DNA from: Mesorhizobium sp. CU3
Lineage (GTDB): Bacteria; Pseudomonadota; Alphaproteobacteria; Rhizobiales; Rhizobiaceae
Direction: 5' to 3'
Length of the DNA: 64,000 bases
Assembly: GCF_006442965.1 (NCBI RefSeq)
Contig: NZ_VFWX01000003.1
Span: 1-64,000, forward strand
Position numbers and translations under genes: made by a program. Within the stretch, counting starts at the first letter, position 1, and the number at the start of each line of letters is the position of its first letter. Below the pieces are notes generated by a model. The model was not told the DNA's origin and searched no databases. It was given only the letters and a program-made list of their open reading frames with translations. This document shows, piece after piece, positions 1-17,402 of this stretch.

Positions 1-22
1 CCCCCCCCCCCCCCCCCCCCCC
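1..22. repeat. Poly-C homopolymer tract at the window edge
   Basis: The window opens with 22 consecutive C residues, one G, then CCCC. The tract lies upstream of rpoC, presumably in the rpoB-rpoC spacer, and may extend beyond the edge. It directly abuts a palindromic repeat unit. It could be a genuine slippage-prone tract or an assembly artefact; the sequence cannot decide. Confidence 0.9.
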
Positions 23-27
23 GCCCC

Positions 28-76
28 GAGCATGACCCCGAAAAGTGGCCACCGGTTTTCGGACAAGGTCATGCTC
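28..76. repeat. Family A palindromic repeat, 49 bp
   Basis: The ends are GAGCATGACC and its reverse complement GGTCATGCTC. The core reads CCGAAAAGTG, five spacer bases, then CGGTTTTCGG. The unit has the same length as those at 21396-21444 and 26218-26266 and shares their core. It lies in the rpoC leader, about 100 bases before the start codon. Confidence 0.85.
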
Positions 77-173
77 AACCAAGAAGTCTTCGGCCGGCTA
101 GCCGGCCATTCTGCGGACATTTCGTCCGCGATCGATGCAAGGGGTTATCGAGGACCCCGAAAAGGAGAACGGC

Positions 174-4370
<4,197 letters not shown>

Positions 4371-4391
4371 GCGGCATGAAATGACAACCAA

Positions 4392-4425
4392 GAAAAGGGG
4401 CCCACGTGGCCCCTTTTCGCTTTTT
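4392..4425 (+). terminator. Rho-independent terminator after rpoC
   Basis: An 11-bp perfect stem (GAAAAGGGGCC at 4392-4402 with GGCCCCTTTTC at 4408-4418) has a five-base loop and is followed by GC and five T residues. It ends the rpoBC transcript. Confidence 0.92.
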
Positions 4426-4443
4426 GGCTTCATGCAACGAGCG

Positions 4444-4487
4444 GCAATTCCAGGAAAAGTGTGAAACGATCTGCCGTCCGGAATTGC
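4444..4487. repeat. Family B palindromic repeat, 44 bp
   Basis: The unit runs from GCAATTCC to GGAATTGC with AGGAAAAGTGTG and CCGTCC inside. Here the usual CGGTTTTC half-core is altered to CGATCTGC. It ends 21 bases before the O-methyltransferase start. Sister copies lie at 37119, 39647 and 40499. Confidence 0.85.
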
Positions 4488-4508
4488 GTTAAACGGAGAG
4501 ATAGAACC

Positions 4509-5174
4509 ATGAGCAGCAAGACTTGGACGGTTGTCGATGACTACATCGTTTCATCGCTTTTCAGGGCGGACCCGGTGCTGGATGCAGTGCTGGCGGCGAA
4601 CCGCGACCAGGGTCTGCCGGCGATCGACGTTTCGGCCGCGCAGGGCAAGCTCCTGTCGCTGCTGGTGCGCATCCATGGCTCGAAAAAGGTGCTGGAGGTG
4701 GGCACGCTCGGCGGCTATTCGACGATCTGGATGGCCAGGGGACTGCCGGCGGACGGCAAGGTGGTGACGCTGGAACTCGATCCGCACCACGCCAAGGTCG
4801 CGCGTTCGAACTTTGAGCGGGCAGGGGTGGCGGACAAGGTTGACCTGCGCGTCGGCCCGGCGCTGCAGTCGCTCGCCGCGCTCGGGGGCGAAAATGCCGG
4901 TCCGTTCGATCTCATCTTCATCGATGCCGACAAGCCGAACAATCCGAGCTATCTCGACTGGGCGATGAAGCTGTCGCGCTCAGGCACGGTGATCGTCTGC
5001 GACAACGTTGTTCGTGACGGTGCCGTCGTGAAGCAGAATAGCGGCGATGCCAATGTCGATGGCGCCCGTGCCGCGTTCTCCTTCATCGGCAACGACAAGC
5101 GTCTGGACGGCACCGCCATCCAGACCGTCGGCGCCAAGGGCTATGATGGATTTGCGATCGCGATCGTCAAGTGA
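4509..5174 (+). CDS. Class I SAM-dependent O-methyltransferase (caffeoyl-CoA OMT-like)
   Basis: The 221-aa protein belongs to the small cation-dependent O-methyltransferase family (PF01596 type). The SAM-binding motif VLEVGTLGGYS is at residues 61-71. The acidic partner ELDP is at about 89-92. The metal- and substrate-side motifs are IDADKPN (138-144) and DNVVRDG (165-171). The ATG at 4509 is chosen because GGAGAG lies eight bases upstream; an in-frame ATG at 4461 falls inside the family B repeat. The acceptor is unknown. The gene stands alone between the rpoC terminator and a large inverted repeat, so it probably has its own promoter. Confidence 0.88.
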   Translation: MSSKTWTVVDDYIVSSLFRADPVLDAVLAANRDQGLPAIDVSAAQGKLLSLLVRIHGSKKVLEVGTLGGYSTIWMARGLPADGKVVTLELDPHHAKVARSNFERAGVADKVDLRVGPALQSLAALGGENAGPFDLIFIDADKPNNPSYLDWAMKLSRSGTVIVCDNVVRDGAVVKQNSGDANVDGARAAFSFIGNDKRLDGTAIQTVGAKGYDGFAIAIVK

Positions 5175-5216
5175 TCGTGCTCGCTCGTCATCGGCTGGTC
5201 GTTTGACGACCGGCTT

Positions 5217-5377
5217 CCCCCAATCCGTCGCTGCTTCGCAGCGCCACCTTTCCCCCTCCGGAGGGAAAGGAAGGGAGCTTTGCTGGACGAGCGTTGACGG
5301 CAAAAAAGCCTGGCGCCTTTCCTCTACCCCGTCGATCGGGGGAGAGGTGGCTCGGCGAAGCCGAGACGGAGTGGGGG
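5217..5377. repeat. Large imperfect inverted repeat between convergent genes
   Basis: The left arm (about 5217-5273) and the reverse complement of the right arm (about 5316-5377) both read CCCCCA, TCCGTC, a GC-rich mini-hairpin with a CTTCG centre, then GCCACCT and CCCCC. The mini-hairpins are at 5229-5243 and 5351-5365. The two arms look like head-to-head copies of one mosaic repeat. The element fills the gap between the converging O-methyltransferase and dehydrogenase genes and could act as a bidirectional terminator. Confidence 0.8.
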
Positions 5378-5418
5378 TCGACCTGGCACGAGCGTGCGAT
5401 CCCCTTCGTACGCACAAC

Positions 5419-6348
5419 TCAATCGAAGAACGCCTGGACCACATTGCGCTTACCCAGCATGAAGGCATCCGCAACATGCTGCAGCGGCGCGAGATCGACA
5501 TCGGAAGTGCCCGCGCGAACGATCTCGGCGAAGCGCTTGTATAGCATCGGATATTCGGCTTCCGGCTCGTCATGGACGATCGTGCCGTCGATGGCGAGCT
5601 TCGAACCGCCGCCCGACAGCACCATCTTGCCCTTGTCGGTCTCGGCGACGATGTCCCAGCTCTGCGGGCCGGTCTGCAGCCAGTCGAGCTCCATCGTCAC
5701 CGGCAGTCCTGTCGAGGTCCGGAAGACGACATGCGCCGCGACCGGTGCTGCGCGGTTCTCCGGGAAATCGAGCACGGCCGAGGTGATGAACATCGCAGGC
5801 AGGATGTGGGTGACGATCGACAGCGCGTTGATGCCCGGATCGAAGACCCCAAAACCGCCCGGCTGCCAGATCCACTCCTGGTTCGGATGCCAGCGGCGCA
5901 CGTCTTCCTTCCAGTTGATGGCGGCGGAACTGATCTTGGCCCTGGTGAGGAAGGCGCGCGCGGCCTCGACCGCCGGCGCATAGCGCGAATGCCAGCTGGC
6001 GAACAGCGAGACGCCGTTCTTGTCGGCCAGCGCCTTGAGATGCTCGACCTCGCTGACGGTGGCGCCCGGCGGCTTTTCGAGAAACACATGCTTCTTCGCT
6101 TCCAGCGCCGTGCGCGCCGCGTCATAGCGAAATTGCGGCGGCATGCAGAGCGAGACGGCGTCGAGACCGGGCTCGGCGGCAAGCATCGCCTCGATCGTCG
6201 GATAGTTTGGAATGCCGTCGACTTTGCCATGGCGGCTGGCCGCGGCGGCAAGCTGGAAGTCGCCGTCCTTGGCGACGGCCGGCAGATGCTGGTCGCGCAC
6301 GATCTTTCCCACGCCGACGATGCCGAGCTTGATTGCGTTGCTGGTCAT
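5419..6348 (-). CDS. Gfo/Idh/MocA-family sugar 1-dehydrogenase, D-galactose/L-arabinose type
   Basis: The 309-aa NAD(P)-dependent oxidoreductase has a Rossmann motif GIVGVGKIVRDQHLPA at residues 9-24 and the family signature EKPPGA at 91-96. The stretches WKEDVRRWHP, GGFGVFDPGIN (164-174) and ALSIVTHILP closely resemble what I recall of Azospirillum L-arabinose/D-galactose 1-dehydrogenase, which oxidises the free aldose to its lactone in a non-phosphorylated pathway. The ATG has GGAG seven bases upstream. No lactonase or dehydratase partner lies nearby, so the exact sugar remains an inference. The gene converges on the O-methyltransferase. Confidence 0.82.
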   Translation of the reverse strand: MTSNAIKLGIVGVGKIVRDQHLPAVAKDGDFQLAAAASRHGKVDGIPNYPTIEAMLAAEPGLDAVSLCMPPQFRYDAARTALEAKKHVFLEKPPGATVSEVEHLKALADKNGVSLFASWHSRYAPAVEAARAFLTRAKISSAAINWKEDVRRWHPNQEWIWQPGGFGVFDPGINALSIVTHILPAMFITSAVLDFPENRAAPVAAHVVFRTSTGLPVTMELDWLQTGPQSWDIVAETDKGKMVLSGGGSKLAIDGTIVHDEPEAEYPMLYKRFAEIVRAGTSDVDLAPLQHVADAFMLGKRNVVQAFFD

Positions 6349-6434
6349 GGGAACTCCGAGAATGGAAGAGGGGCTGTTCTAGGTAGGAGAGAATTGCCGG
6401 GGCAAGCCGAGGGGTCGCCGTCGCACGCCTGAAT

Positions 6435-6716
6435 TTAGATCGGCTCTTCGAAAGTGACGATCGAGACTTCGCCTTCGAGCGCGCCCTGGTATGCCGACAG
6501 ATGCGGCTCGTCGTCGGGCTCGCCCTCCATGTCGCCGATCTGGTCGAGCTCGGCTTCCGCATATCCTTCGGCGGCCAGCGATTCGAGCGCGCGGCGAACG
6601 GCAGAATCATCGTCGGGCGCCACCAGCATCACATGGACGCCTTCCGGCTTGCCGCCCTTCTTTTTCCAGACCCGTCCGGTGATGATGGTGACCGGACGTT
6701 CTTCATTGTCGTTCAC
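6435..6716 (-). CDS. Small conserved acidic protein, function unknown
   Basis: A 93-aa acidic protein beginning MNDNEERPVTIITGRVWKKK. It has a basic GRVWKKKGGK patch near the N-terminus and an acidic C-terminal half. No signal peptide, membrane segment or catalytic motif is visible. The start is GTG, supported by GAGGAA seven to eight bases upstream; no in-frame ATG is available. It lies 86 bases upstream of the sugar dehydrogenase on the same strand and diverges from the str operon. I do not recognise a function. Confidence 0.65.
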   Translation of the reverse strand: MNDNEERPVTIITGRVWKKKGGKPEGVHVMLVAPDDDSAVRRALESLAAEGYAEAELDQIGDMEGEPDDEPHLSAYQGALEGEVSIVTFEEPI

Positions 6717-6904
6717 GGGCTGATTCCTCGTTTGCCGGGGGATGGAACCGGCTTAGGCCGCCTTTTGGCATGAAGCCAGCATGGAAGACAGCCGAAACCC
6801 GGTCACTTTCTTCCCCGCTCTTGAAAAAAGGCGCAAGAAAATTACATGCGTTTTCCGCATGGCTGCCAAGACCCGAATTGAGCGCAATATTTGTGCCTCC
6901 GGGG

Positions 6905-6933
6905 TTGACGGGCAATGGTCATACGAGTAGAAG
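6905..6933 (+). promoter_or_regulatory. Candidate sigma-70 promoter of the str operon
   Basis: TTGACG (6905-6910) and TAGAAG (6928-6933) are 17 bases apart. The -35 is good and the -10 is weak. It would give a leader of about 240 bases before rpsL. I see nothing else convincing in 6717-7070 except an unsupported plus-strand open frame. Confidence 0.3.
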
Positions 6934-7070
6934 CCGCCACGTCAGAACCGATGTGAGACCAGCCTTTCCGAGGCGACACGCCTTGGAGTTTGTCTCAAAC
7001 AGGGTTCGTTTTACGAGCGAAAAGACATTTCCGGCGCGCATGAAGCGGCTTCCGCTTCCTCTGCAATTTG

Positions 7071-7107
7071 TTCGGGCAGGACCGCGAGACGCGGTGTTTT
7101 GCCCGAA
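7071..7107 (+). promoter_or_regulatory. Stable hairpin in the rpsL leader
   Basis: The outer stem is TTCGGGCA (7071-7078) with TGCCCGAA (7100-7107). A nested stem pairs ACCGCG (7081-7086) with CGCGGT (7090-7095) around AGA. It ends 71 bases before rpsL and has no U-run, so it looks like a leader element rather than a simple terminator. Confidence 0.5.
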
Positions 7108-7178
7108 TTTGCGTATGGAAATGGCGCTTTGAGCGGCCCTGACAGGGCAGACACGGAATTGAGAGACAAGAGGGTTTA

Positions 7179-8031
<853 letters not shown>

Positions 8032-8058
8032 CGCGAACGAGACTGAGAGGCACCTCCC

Positions 8059-10149
<2,091 letters not shown>

Positions 10150-10214
10150 CTCGAGCGGGTTGCACGAGACCTTAATTCAAGCCCCGCACGGGCAAGCAGG
10201 AATGGAGAGATCAC

Positions 10215-11390
<1,176 letters not shown>

Positions 11391-11459
11391 TTTGGACTGA
11401 AACCGATCTGTCGCGGGCGCGGGAGCTGCCCCCGCCGCGCCAGAACAAGGAATTGACGC

Positions 11460-11768
11460 ATGAACGGACAGAATATCCGCATCCGCCTTAAGGCGTTTGA
11501 CCACCGGGTGCTCGACGCCTCGACGCGCGAAATCGTGTCGACCGCCAAGCGCACCGGCGCCAACGTCCGCGGCCCCATTCCGCTGCCGACGCGGATCGAA
11601 AAATTCACGGTCAACCGGTCGCCCCACGTCGACAAGAAGAGCCGCGAGCAGTTCGAGATGCGCACGCACAAGCGTCTGCTCGACATCGTCGATCCGACCC
11701 CGCAGACAGTCGACGCTTTGATGAAGCTCGATCTGGCCGCCGGTGTCGACGTCGAGATCAAGCTCTAA
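11460..11768 (+). CDS. rpsJ: 30S ribosomal protein S10 (NusE)
   Basis: The 102-aa protein has a 30S head role and a second role as NusE in antitermination. The sequence runs [14 protein letters not shown] to GVDVEIKL with the conserved loop [18 protein letters not shown]. It is the first gene of the S10 cluster. AAGGAA stands eight bases upstream of the ATG. Confidence 0.98.
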   Translation: MNGQNIRIRLKAFDHRVLDASTREIVSTAKRTGANVRGPIPLPTRIEKFTVNRSPHVDKKSREQFEMRTHKRLLDIVDPTPQTVDALMKLDLAAGVDVEIKL

Positions 11769-11829
11769 GGGAACGAGAGCGCGGTAAGGGGCGGTGCCCC
11801 TGGCCCGGAACTCTAAAGGAATTGAACCG

Positions 11830-12546
11830 ATGCGTTCAGGTGTGATTGCAAAGAAGGTGGGAATGACCCGCATCTATAACGATGCCGGCGAGCACGTTCC
11901 CGTCACCGTTCTCCAGATGGAGAACTGCCAGGTCGTGGCCCAGCGCACGCAGGAGAAGAACGGCTACACCGCCGTCCAGCTCGGCGTTGGCCTTGCCAAG
12001 GTGAAGAACACGTCGAAGGCGCTGCGCGGCCATTTCGCCGCCGCTTCCGTCGAGCCGAAGGCGAAGGTCGCGGAGTTCCGTGTCTCCGCCGACAACATGA
12101 TCGACGTCGGCGCCGAGCTGACCGTCGAGCATTTCGTCGCCGGCCAGAAGGTCGACGTCACCGGCACTTCGACCGGTAAGGGTTTCCAGGGCGTGATCAA
12201 GCGTCACCACATGGGTGGTGGCCGCGCCACGCACGGTAACTCGGTCTCGCACCGCACACACGGTTCGACCGGTCAGCGCCAGGACCCCGGCAAGGTGTTC
12301 AAGGGCAAGAAGATGGCCGGCCATATGGGCGACACCCGCGTCACCACGCAGAATGTCGAGGTCGTCTCGACCGACGCAGACCGCGGCCTGATCCTGATCC
12401 GCGGCGCCGTCCCCGGCGTCAAGGGCGCCTGGATCCTGGTTCGCGACGCCGCCAAGGTTGCGCTGCCGGCCAACGCGCCGAAGCCCGCCGCGATCCGTGC
12501 CGCTGCCGCCAAGAACGAAGCCCCGGCTACTGAGGGAGCGGAATAA
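11830..12546 (+). CDS. rplC: 50S ribosomal protein L3
   Basis: A 238-aa protein starting [16 protein letters not shown]. The ATG at 11830 is chosen over an in-frame ATG at 11794 because the family begins at this point and AAAGGA lies nine bases before it. The peptidyl-transferase loop region [13 protein letters not shown] and [20 protein letters not shown] is intact, including the Gln that is methylated in many bacteria. The C-terminus carries an alanine-rich extension common in rhizobia. The stop codon overlaps the rplD start by one base. Confidence 0.97.
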   Translation: MRSGVIAKKVGMTRIYNDAGEHVPVTVLQMENCQVVAQRTQEKNGYTAVQLGVGLAKVKNTSKALRGHFAAASVEPKAKVAEFRVSADNMIDVGAELTVEHFVAGQKVDVTGTSTGKGFQGVIKRHHMGGGRATHGNSVSHRTHGSTGQRQDPGKVFKGKKMAGHMGDTRVTTQNVEVVSTDADRGLILIRGAVPGVKGAWILVRDAAKVALPANAPKPAAIRAAAAKNEAPATEGAE

Positions 12547-13166
12547 TGGACCTCAAGATTAAAACGCTGGGCGGCAAGGACGCCGGCGAGCTGAAGCTCT
12601 CCGAGGAGATTTTCGGCCTCGACCCGCGCGAAGACATCCTGCAGCGCGTCGTGCGCTGGCAGCTTGCCAAGAAGCAGCAGGGCACGCACAAGGCCAAGGG
12701 CCGCGCCGAGATCGCGCGCACCGGCGCCAAGATGTACAAGCAGAAGGGTACGGGCCGCGCCCGTCACCATTCGGCTCGCGCTCCGCAGTTCCGCGGCGGC
12801 GGCAAGGCGCACGGCCCGGTCGTGCGCAGCCACGAGCATGAACTGCCGAAGAAGGTCCGCGCGCTGGGCTTGAAGCATGCTCTCTCGGCCAAGGCCAAGA
12901 GCGCTTCGATCATCGTCATCGACGAGCTGAAGCTTGCCGAGGCCAAGACCAAGACGCTGGTCGCGAACCTCGAGACGCTCGGGCTGACCAACGCCCTGGT
13001 GATCGGTGGCGCCGAGCTCGACCAGAACTTCAAGCTGGCGGCGACCAACATCCCGAACATCGACGTGCTGCCCATCCAGGGCATCAACGTCTACGACATT
13101 CTGCGCCGCGGCACGCTGGTCCTTTCCAAGGCCGCCGTCGAGGCTCTCGAGGAGCGCTTCAAATGA
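12546..13166 (+). CDS. rplD: 50S ribosomal protein L4
   Basis: A 206-aa tunnel-wall protein. The extended loop contains [23 protein letters not shown], the part that lines the exit tunnel and affects macrolide binding; it looks wild type. In E. coli L4 represses its own S10 operon; the leader needed for that is not obvious here. It overlaps rplC by one base and rplW by four bases (ATGA), which implies translational coupling. Confidence 0.97.
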   Translation: MDLKIKTLGGKDAGELKLSEEIFGLDPREDILQRVVRWQLAKKQQGTHKAKGRAEIARTGAKMYKQKGTGRARHHSARAPQFRGGGKAHGPVVRSHEHELPKKVRALGLKHALSAKAKSASIIVIDELKLAEAKTKTLVANLETLGLTNALVIGGAELDQNFKLAATNIPNIDVLPIQGINVYDILRRGTLVLSKAAVEALEERFK

Positions 13167-13456
13167 CCGACCTTCGTCACTACGACGTGATCGTCTCGCC
13201 GGCGATCACCGAAAAGTCGACCATGGCTTCCGAGCAGAACCAGGTCGTCTTCAATGTCGCCAAGAAGGCGTCGAAGCCGGAAATCAAGGCTGCCGTGGAA
13301 GCTCTCTTCGGCGTCAAGGTCACGGCTGTGAACACGCTCGTCCGCAAGGGCAAGATCAAGCGCTTCCGCGGCACCGTTGGCCGCCAGGGCGACGTCAAGA
13401 AGGCGGTAGTGACGCTGGCCGACGGCCAGTCGATCGACGTCGCGACGGGTCTCTGA
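13163..13456 (+). CDS. rplW: 50S ribosomal protein L23
   Basis: A 97-aa protein at the exit of the peptide tunnel, the docking site for trigger factor and SRP. The sequence contains [21 protein letters not shown] and the extended-loop stretch [14 protein letters not shown], typical of bacterial L23. It overlaps the end of rplD by four bases. rplB follows after 22 bases. Confidence 0.97.
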   Translation: MTDLRHYDVIVSPAITEKSTMASEQNQVVFNVAKKASKPEIKAAVEALFGVKVTAVNTLVRKGKIKRFRGTVGRQGDVKKAVVTLADGQSIDVATGL

Positions 13457-13478
13457 GCAAGGCCGCGAGGACAGGACA

Positions 13479-14312
13479 ATGGCACTTAAGAAATTCAACC
13501 CGGTAACGCCGAGCACCCGCCAGCTGGTCATCGTCGACCGCTCGGGCCTCTACAAGGGCAAGCCCGTCAAGGGCCTGACCGAAGGCCTGACCAAGTCGGG
13601 CGGCCGCAACAATTACGGCCGCATCACGGCCCGCTTCATTGGCGGCGGTCACAAGCGTTCGTACCGCATCATCGACTTCAAGCGTAAGAAGTACGACGTC
13701 GTCGGCACGGTCGAGCGGATCGAATACGATCCGAACCGCACCGCCTTCATCGCGCTGATCAAATATGACGACGGCGAGCTGTCCTACATCCTGGCCCCGC
13801 AGCGCCTCGCTGCCGGCGACAAGATCGTGGCCGGCGAAGCAGTCGACGTGAAGCCGGGCAATGCGATGCCGCTGGCCTCGATGCCGGTCGGCACGATCGT
13901 CCACAACATCGAGCTGAAGCCGGGCAAGGGCGGCCAGGTCGCCCGTTCGGCTGGCGGTTACGCCCAGCTCGTCGGCCGCGACCAGGGCATGGCGATCCTG
14001 CGCCTCAACTCGGGCGAGCAGCGGGTCGTGCACGGTTCCTGCATGGCGACCGTCGGCGCGGTGTCGAACCCCGACCACGGCAACATCAATGACGGCAAGG
14101 CAGGCCGCACGGTGTGGCGCGGCAAGCGCCCGCACAATCGCGGCGTGACCATGAACCCGGTCGACCATCCGCATGGCGGCGGCGAAGGCCGCACCTCGGG
14201 TGGCCGTCATCCGGTTTCGCCCTGGGGCAAGCCGACCAAGGGCAAGAAGACGCGGTCCAACAAGGCGACCGACAAGTTCATCCTGCGCTCGCGCCATCAG
14301 CGCAAGAGCTAA
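13479..14312 (+). CDS. rplB: 50S ribosomal protein L2
   Basis: A 277-aa protein required for subunit association and peptidyl transfer. The conserved C-terminal block [23 protein letters not shown] holds the histidine linked to activity. The N-terminal RNA-binding fold with [19 protein letters not shown] is complete. It lies in the S10 run between rplW and rpsS. Confidence 0.98.
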   Translation: MALKKFNPVTPSTRQLVIVDRSGLYKGKPVKGLTEGLTKSGGRNNYGRITARFIGGGHKRSYRIIDFKRKKYDVVGTVERIEYDPNRTAFIALIKYDDGELSYILAPQRLAAGDKIVAGEAVDVKPGNAMPLASMPVGTIVHNIELKPGKGGQVARSAGGYAQLVGRDQGMAILRLNSGEQRVVHGSCMATVGAVSNPDHGNINDGKAGRTVWRGKRPHNRGVTMNPVDHPHGGGEGRTSGGRHPVSPWGKPTKGKKTRSNKATDKFILRSRHQRKS

Positions 14313-14328
14313 GAAGAGGTAACGCCAA

Positions 14329-14607
14329 GTGACTCGTTCGATTTGGAAAGGCCCCTTCATCGACGGCTACCTTCTCAAGAAGGTGGACAAGGTTCGTGAA
14401 GGCGGTCGCAATGAGGTGATCAAGATGTGGAGCCGTCGCTCCACCATCCTGCCGCAGTTCGTCGGCCTCACCTTCGGTGTCTACAACGGCCAGAAGCACG
14501 TCCCGGTCTCGGTGAACGAGGACATGGTCGGCCACAAGTTCGGTGAATTCGCTCCGACCCGGACCTATTACGGTCACGGCGCGGATAAGAAGGCGAAGAG
14601 GAAATAA
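14329..14607 (+). CDS. rpsS: 30S ribosomal protein S19
   Basis: A 92-aa head protein starting at GTG. The product [19 protein letters not shown] matches the family N-terminus exactly, and AAGAGGT lies upstream, so the GTG start is firm. The stretch [15 protein letters not shown] forms the basic C-terminus. rplV follows after two bases. Confidence 0.97.
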   Translation: MTRSIWKGPFIDGYLLKKVDKVREGGRNEVIKMWSRRSTILPQFVGLTFGVYNGQKHVPVSVNEDMVGHKFGEFAPTRTYYGHGADKKAKRK

Positions 14608-14609
14608 TC

Positions 14610-14999
14610 ATGGGCAAGGCCAAAGCTCCGCGCAGGCTTGCTGACAACGAGGCGCGCGCCGTTCTGCGCACCATCCGTATCAGCCCGCAGAAGCTGAACC
14701 TGGTTGCCGCGCTGATCCGCGGCAAGAAGGTCGCGACCGCGCTTTCCGACCTCGAATTCTCGGCCAAGCGGATTTCCGGCACGGTCAAGAAGACGCTGGA
14801 ATCGGCGATCGCCAACGCGGAAAACAACCACGACCTCGATGTCGATGCGCTGGTGGTGGCGGAAGCCTATGTCGGCAAGTCGATCGTCATGAAGCGTTTC
14901 CACGCTCGTGGCCGCGGTCGCGCCAGCCGTATCGAAAAGCCGTTTTCGCACCTCACGATCGTCGTTCGTGAAGTCGAGGAAAAAGGGGAGGCCGCATAA
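14610..14999 (+). CDS. rplV: 50S ribosomal protein L22
   Basis: A 129-aa protein. The beta-hairpin [24 protein letters not shown] reaches into the exit tunnel and is intact, with no macrolide-resistance deletion. The N-terminal [26 protein letters not shown] helix block is typical. Its stop codon shares one base with the rpsC start (TAATG). Confidence 0.97.
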   Translation: MGKAKAPRRLADNEARAVLRTIRISPQKLNLVAALIRGKKVATALSDLEFSAKRISGTVKKTLESAIANAENNHDLDVDALVVAEAYVGKSIVMKRFHARGRGRASRIEKPFSHLTIVVREVEEKGEAA

Positions 15000-15733
15000 T
15001 GGGCCAGAAAGTCAATCCGATCGGGCTGCGTCTCGGCATCAACCGCACCTGGGATTCGCGCTGGTTCGCGAACACCGGCGAGTACGGCCAGCTGCTGCAT
15101 GAGGACATCAAGATCCGCAAGTATCTTGAGAAGGAACTCAAGCAGGCCGCGATCTCCAAGGTCGTGATCGAGCGTCCGCACAAGAAGTGCCGCGTCACCA
15201 TCCATGCGGCGCGTCCGGGCCTGATCATCGGCAAGAAGGGCGCCGACATCGAGAAGCTGCGCAAGAAGCTGACCGAGATGACGAAGTCCGAGACGCATCT
15301 CAACATCGTCGAAGTGCGCAAGCCGGAAATCGACGCCACGCTGATCGCCCAGTCGATCGCCCAGCAGCTCGAGCGCCGTATCGCGTTCCGCCGCGCCATG
15401 AAGCGCGCCGTTCAGTCGGCCATGCGTCTCGGCGCCGAAGGCATCCGCATCAACTGCTCCGGCCGTCTCGGCGGTGCCGAAATCGCGCGCATGGAGTGGT
15501 ACCGCGAAGGCCGCGTGCCGCTGCACACGCTGCGCGCCGATGTCGACTACGGCACGGCCGAGGCTAACACGGCTTACGGCATCTGCGGCGTCAAGGTGTG
15601 GGTGTTCAAGGGCGAGATCCTCGAGCATGACCCGATGGCTTCCGAGCGTCGCGCCACCGAAGGTGATGCAGCGCATGGCGGCGGCGGTGCCGGTGGTGAG
15701 CGTGAACGCGGCCGCCGTCGCGAGAACGCCTGA
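14999..15733 (+). CDS. rpsC: 30S ribosomal protein S3
   Basis: A 244-aa protein with an N-terminal KH domain (Gxx[17 protein letters not shown]) at the mRNA entry side. The C-terminal domain [35 protein letters not shown] is complete. The tail is glycine- and arginine-rich ([19 protein letters not shown]), an extension usual in rhizobia. It overlaps rplV by one base. Confidence 0.98.
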   Translation: MGQKVNPIGLRLGINRTWDSRWFANTGEYGQLLHEDIKIRKYLEKELKQAAISKVVIERPHKKCRVTIHAARPGLIIGKKGADIEKLRKKLTEMTKSETHLNIVEVRKPEIDATLIAQSIAQQLERRIAFRRAMKRAVQSAMRLGAEGIRINCSGRLGGAEIARMEWYREGRVPLHTLRADVDYGTAEANTAYGICGVKVWVFKGEILEHDPMASERRATEGDAAHGGGGAGGERERGRRRENA

Positions 15734-15760
15734 GACATTTGAGAATTTGGAGTTAGAACG

Positions 15761-16174
15761 ATGCTGCAGCCAAAGCGCACAAAGTTCCGCAAGCAGTTCA
15801 AGGGCCGTATCCACGGTACCGCCAAGGGCGGCACCAACCTGGATTTCGGCGGTTTCGGGCTGAAGGCGCTTGAGCCGAACCGCGTCACCGCGCGCGAGAT
15901 CGAGGCGGCCCGCCGCGCGATCACCCGCGAGATGAAGCGCGCCGGCCGCGTCTGGATCCGGGTGTTCCCTGATCTGCCGGTCACCTCGAAGCCGACCGAA
16001 GTCCGCATGGGTAAGGGCAAGGGCGCCGTCGACTACTGGGCGGCGCGCGTGAAGCCCGGCCGCATCATGTTCGAGATTGACGGTGTCAGCGAGGAGACGG
16101 CGCGTGAAGCGCTGCGCCTCGGCGCCGCCAAGCTCTCGGTCAAGACGCGCTTCGTACAGCGCATCGCAGAATAA
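15761..16174 (+). CDS. rplP: 50S ribosomal protein L16
   Basis: A 137-aa protein near the A-site tRNA and the peptidyl-transferase centre. The sequence runs [16 protein letters not shown] to [10 protein letters not shown] with the conserved [18 protein letters not shown] loop, which holds the arginine hydroxylated in some bacteria. It lies 27 bases after rpsC and 14 before rpmC. Confidence 0.97.
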   Translation: MLQPKRTKFRKQFKGRIHGTAKGGTNLDFGGFGLKALEPNRVTAREIEAARRAITREMKRAGRVWIRVFPDLPVTSKPTEVRMGKGKGAVDYWAARVKPGRIMFEIDGVSEETAREALRLGAAKLSVKTRFVQRIAE

Positions 16175-16188
16175 GGACGGGCTGAACG

Positions 16189-16389
16189 ATGAAAGCCGAA
16201 GACATCCGGACCAAGACCCAGGATCAGCTGACCGACGACCTGGCCAGCCTGAAGAAGGAGCAGTTCAACCTGCGCTTCCAGAAGGCGACCGGCCAGCTCG
16301 AGAAGACCGCGCGCGTGAAGCAGGTCCGCAAGGACATCGCGCGCATTAAGACCATTGCCGCGGAAAAAGCCGCGGCCAAGAAGGGTTAA
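16189..16389 (+). CDS. rpmC: 50S ribosomal protein L29
   Basis: A 66-aa two-helix protein, [18 protein letters not shown], at the tunnel exit beside L23. The family signature [17 protein letters not shown] is present. An internal ATG for rpsQ starts four bases after the stop codon, so the two genes are probably coupled. Confidence 0.97.
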   Translation: MKAEDIRTKTQDQLTDDLASLKKEQFNLRFQKATGQLEKTARVKQVRKDIARIKTIAAEKAAAKKG

Positions 16390-16393
16390 GACC

Positions 16394-16633
16394 ATGCCGA
16401 AGCGTATCCTGCAGGGCACCGTCGTCAGCGACAAGAACGAGAAGACGGTTGTCGTCAAGGTCGAGCGTCGCTTCACGCATCCGGTGATGAAGAAGACCGT
16501 GCGCATGACCAAGAAGTACAAGGCGCACGACGAAACCAACGCCCACAAGGTCGGCGACGAGGTGTTCATCCAGGAATCGAAGCCGATTTCCAAGGACAAG
16601 CGCTGGATCGTTATTACTTCGGATCAGGCGTAA
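16394..16633 (+). CDS. rpsQ: 30S ribosomal protein S17
   Basis: A 79-aa OB-fold protein starting [21 protein letters not shown]. The ATG at 16394 is preferred to an in-frame ATG at 16355 inside rpmC because it matches the family start. The signature [11 protein letters not shown] closes the protein. A 73-base gap before rplN contains inverted segments (GGACAG with CTGTCC) that might fold; this is the conventional S10/spc boundary. Confidence 0.97.
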   Translation: MPKRILQGTVVSDKNEKTVVVKVERRFTHPVMKKTVRMTKKYKAHDETNAHKVGDEVFIQESKPISKDKRWIVITSDQA

Positions 16634-16706
16634 ACAACGAATTTTGGACAGACCGGGGAGGGGCGTCGCGCGCCTGTCCCGTTAGAAAAGAAGAAGGCGG
16701 CCAGTC

Positions 16707-17075
16707 ATGATTCAGATGCAAACAAACCTCGACGTCGCGGATAATTCCGGCGCTCGTCGTGTCATGTGCATCAAGGTGCTGGGCGGCTCGAAGCGGAAGT
16801 ATGCCTCCGTCGGCGACATCATCGTGGTGTCGATCAAGGAAGCCATTCCGCGCGGCCGCGTTAAGAAGGGCGATGTGATGAAGGCGGTCGTGGTTCGCAC
16901 GGCCAAGGACATCCGCCGCCCGGACGGCAGCGTGATCCGTTTCGACAAGAACGCGGCCGTTCTCGTCGACAATAAGAAAGAGCCGATCGGCACCCGTATC
17001 TTCGGACCGGTTCCGCGCGAGCTGCGCGCCAAGAACCACATGAAGATCATCTCGCTCGCGCCTGAAGTGCTGTAA
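16707..17075 (+). CDS. rplN: 50S ribosomal protein L14
   Basis: A 122-aa intersubunit-bridge protein, [27 protein letters not shown], with the conserved [22 protein letters not shown] block. It is the first gene of the spc cluster. rplX starts 12 bases later. GAAGAAGG provides a ribosome-binding site. Confidence 0.97.
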   Translation: MIQMQTNLDVADNSGARRVMCIKVLGGSKRKYASVGDIIVVSIKEAIPRGRVKKGDVMKAVVVRTAKDIRRPDGSVIRFDKNAAVLVDNKKEPIGTRIFGPVPRELRAKNHMKIISLAPEVL

Positions 17076-17087
17076 GGAGCCGGACCA

Positions 17088-17402
17088 ATGCAAAAGATCA
17101 AAAAAGGCGACAAGGTCGTCGTGCTTGCCGGCAAGGACAAGGGCCGCTCGGGCGAAGTCCTGTCGGTGCAGCCGAAGGAAGACACCGCGCTGGTGCGCGG
17201 CGTCAACATGATCCGTCGTCACCAGAAACAGACCCAGTCCCAAGAGGGCGGGATCATCACCAAGGAAGCGCCGATCCACCTGTCGAATATCGCGCTGGCC
17301 GACCCCAAGGACGGCAAGCCGACCCGCGTCGGCTTCACCATCCAGAAGGACGGCAAGAAGGTGCGCGTCGCCAAGCGTTCGGGAGAAGTCATCAATGGCT
17401 AA
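17088..17402 (+). CDS. rplX: 50S ribosomal protein L24
   Basis: A 104-aa assembly-initiator protein of the 50S subunit with a KOW motif: [23 protein letters not shown]. The second half, [27 protein letters not shown], is typical. Its end overlaps the rplE start by eight bases. Confidence 0.97.
   Translation: MQKIKKGDKVVVLAGKDKGRSGEVLSVQPKEDTALVRGVNMIRRHQKQTQSQEGGIITKEAPIHLSNIALADPKDGKPTRVGFTIQKDGKKVRVAKRSGEVING

Noticed and set aside
5384..5398. TGGCACGAGCGTGCG as a sigma-54 promoter
   Set aside because: The GG to GC spacing is one base short and it points away from any supported gene start.
6770..7132. Plus-strand open frame of 120 codons before rpsL
   Set aside because: It lies over the promoter and hairpin of the str leader, lacks a ribosome-binding site and has no recognisable protein features.
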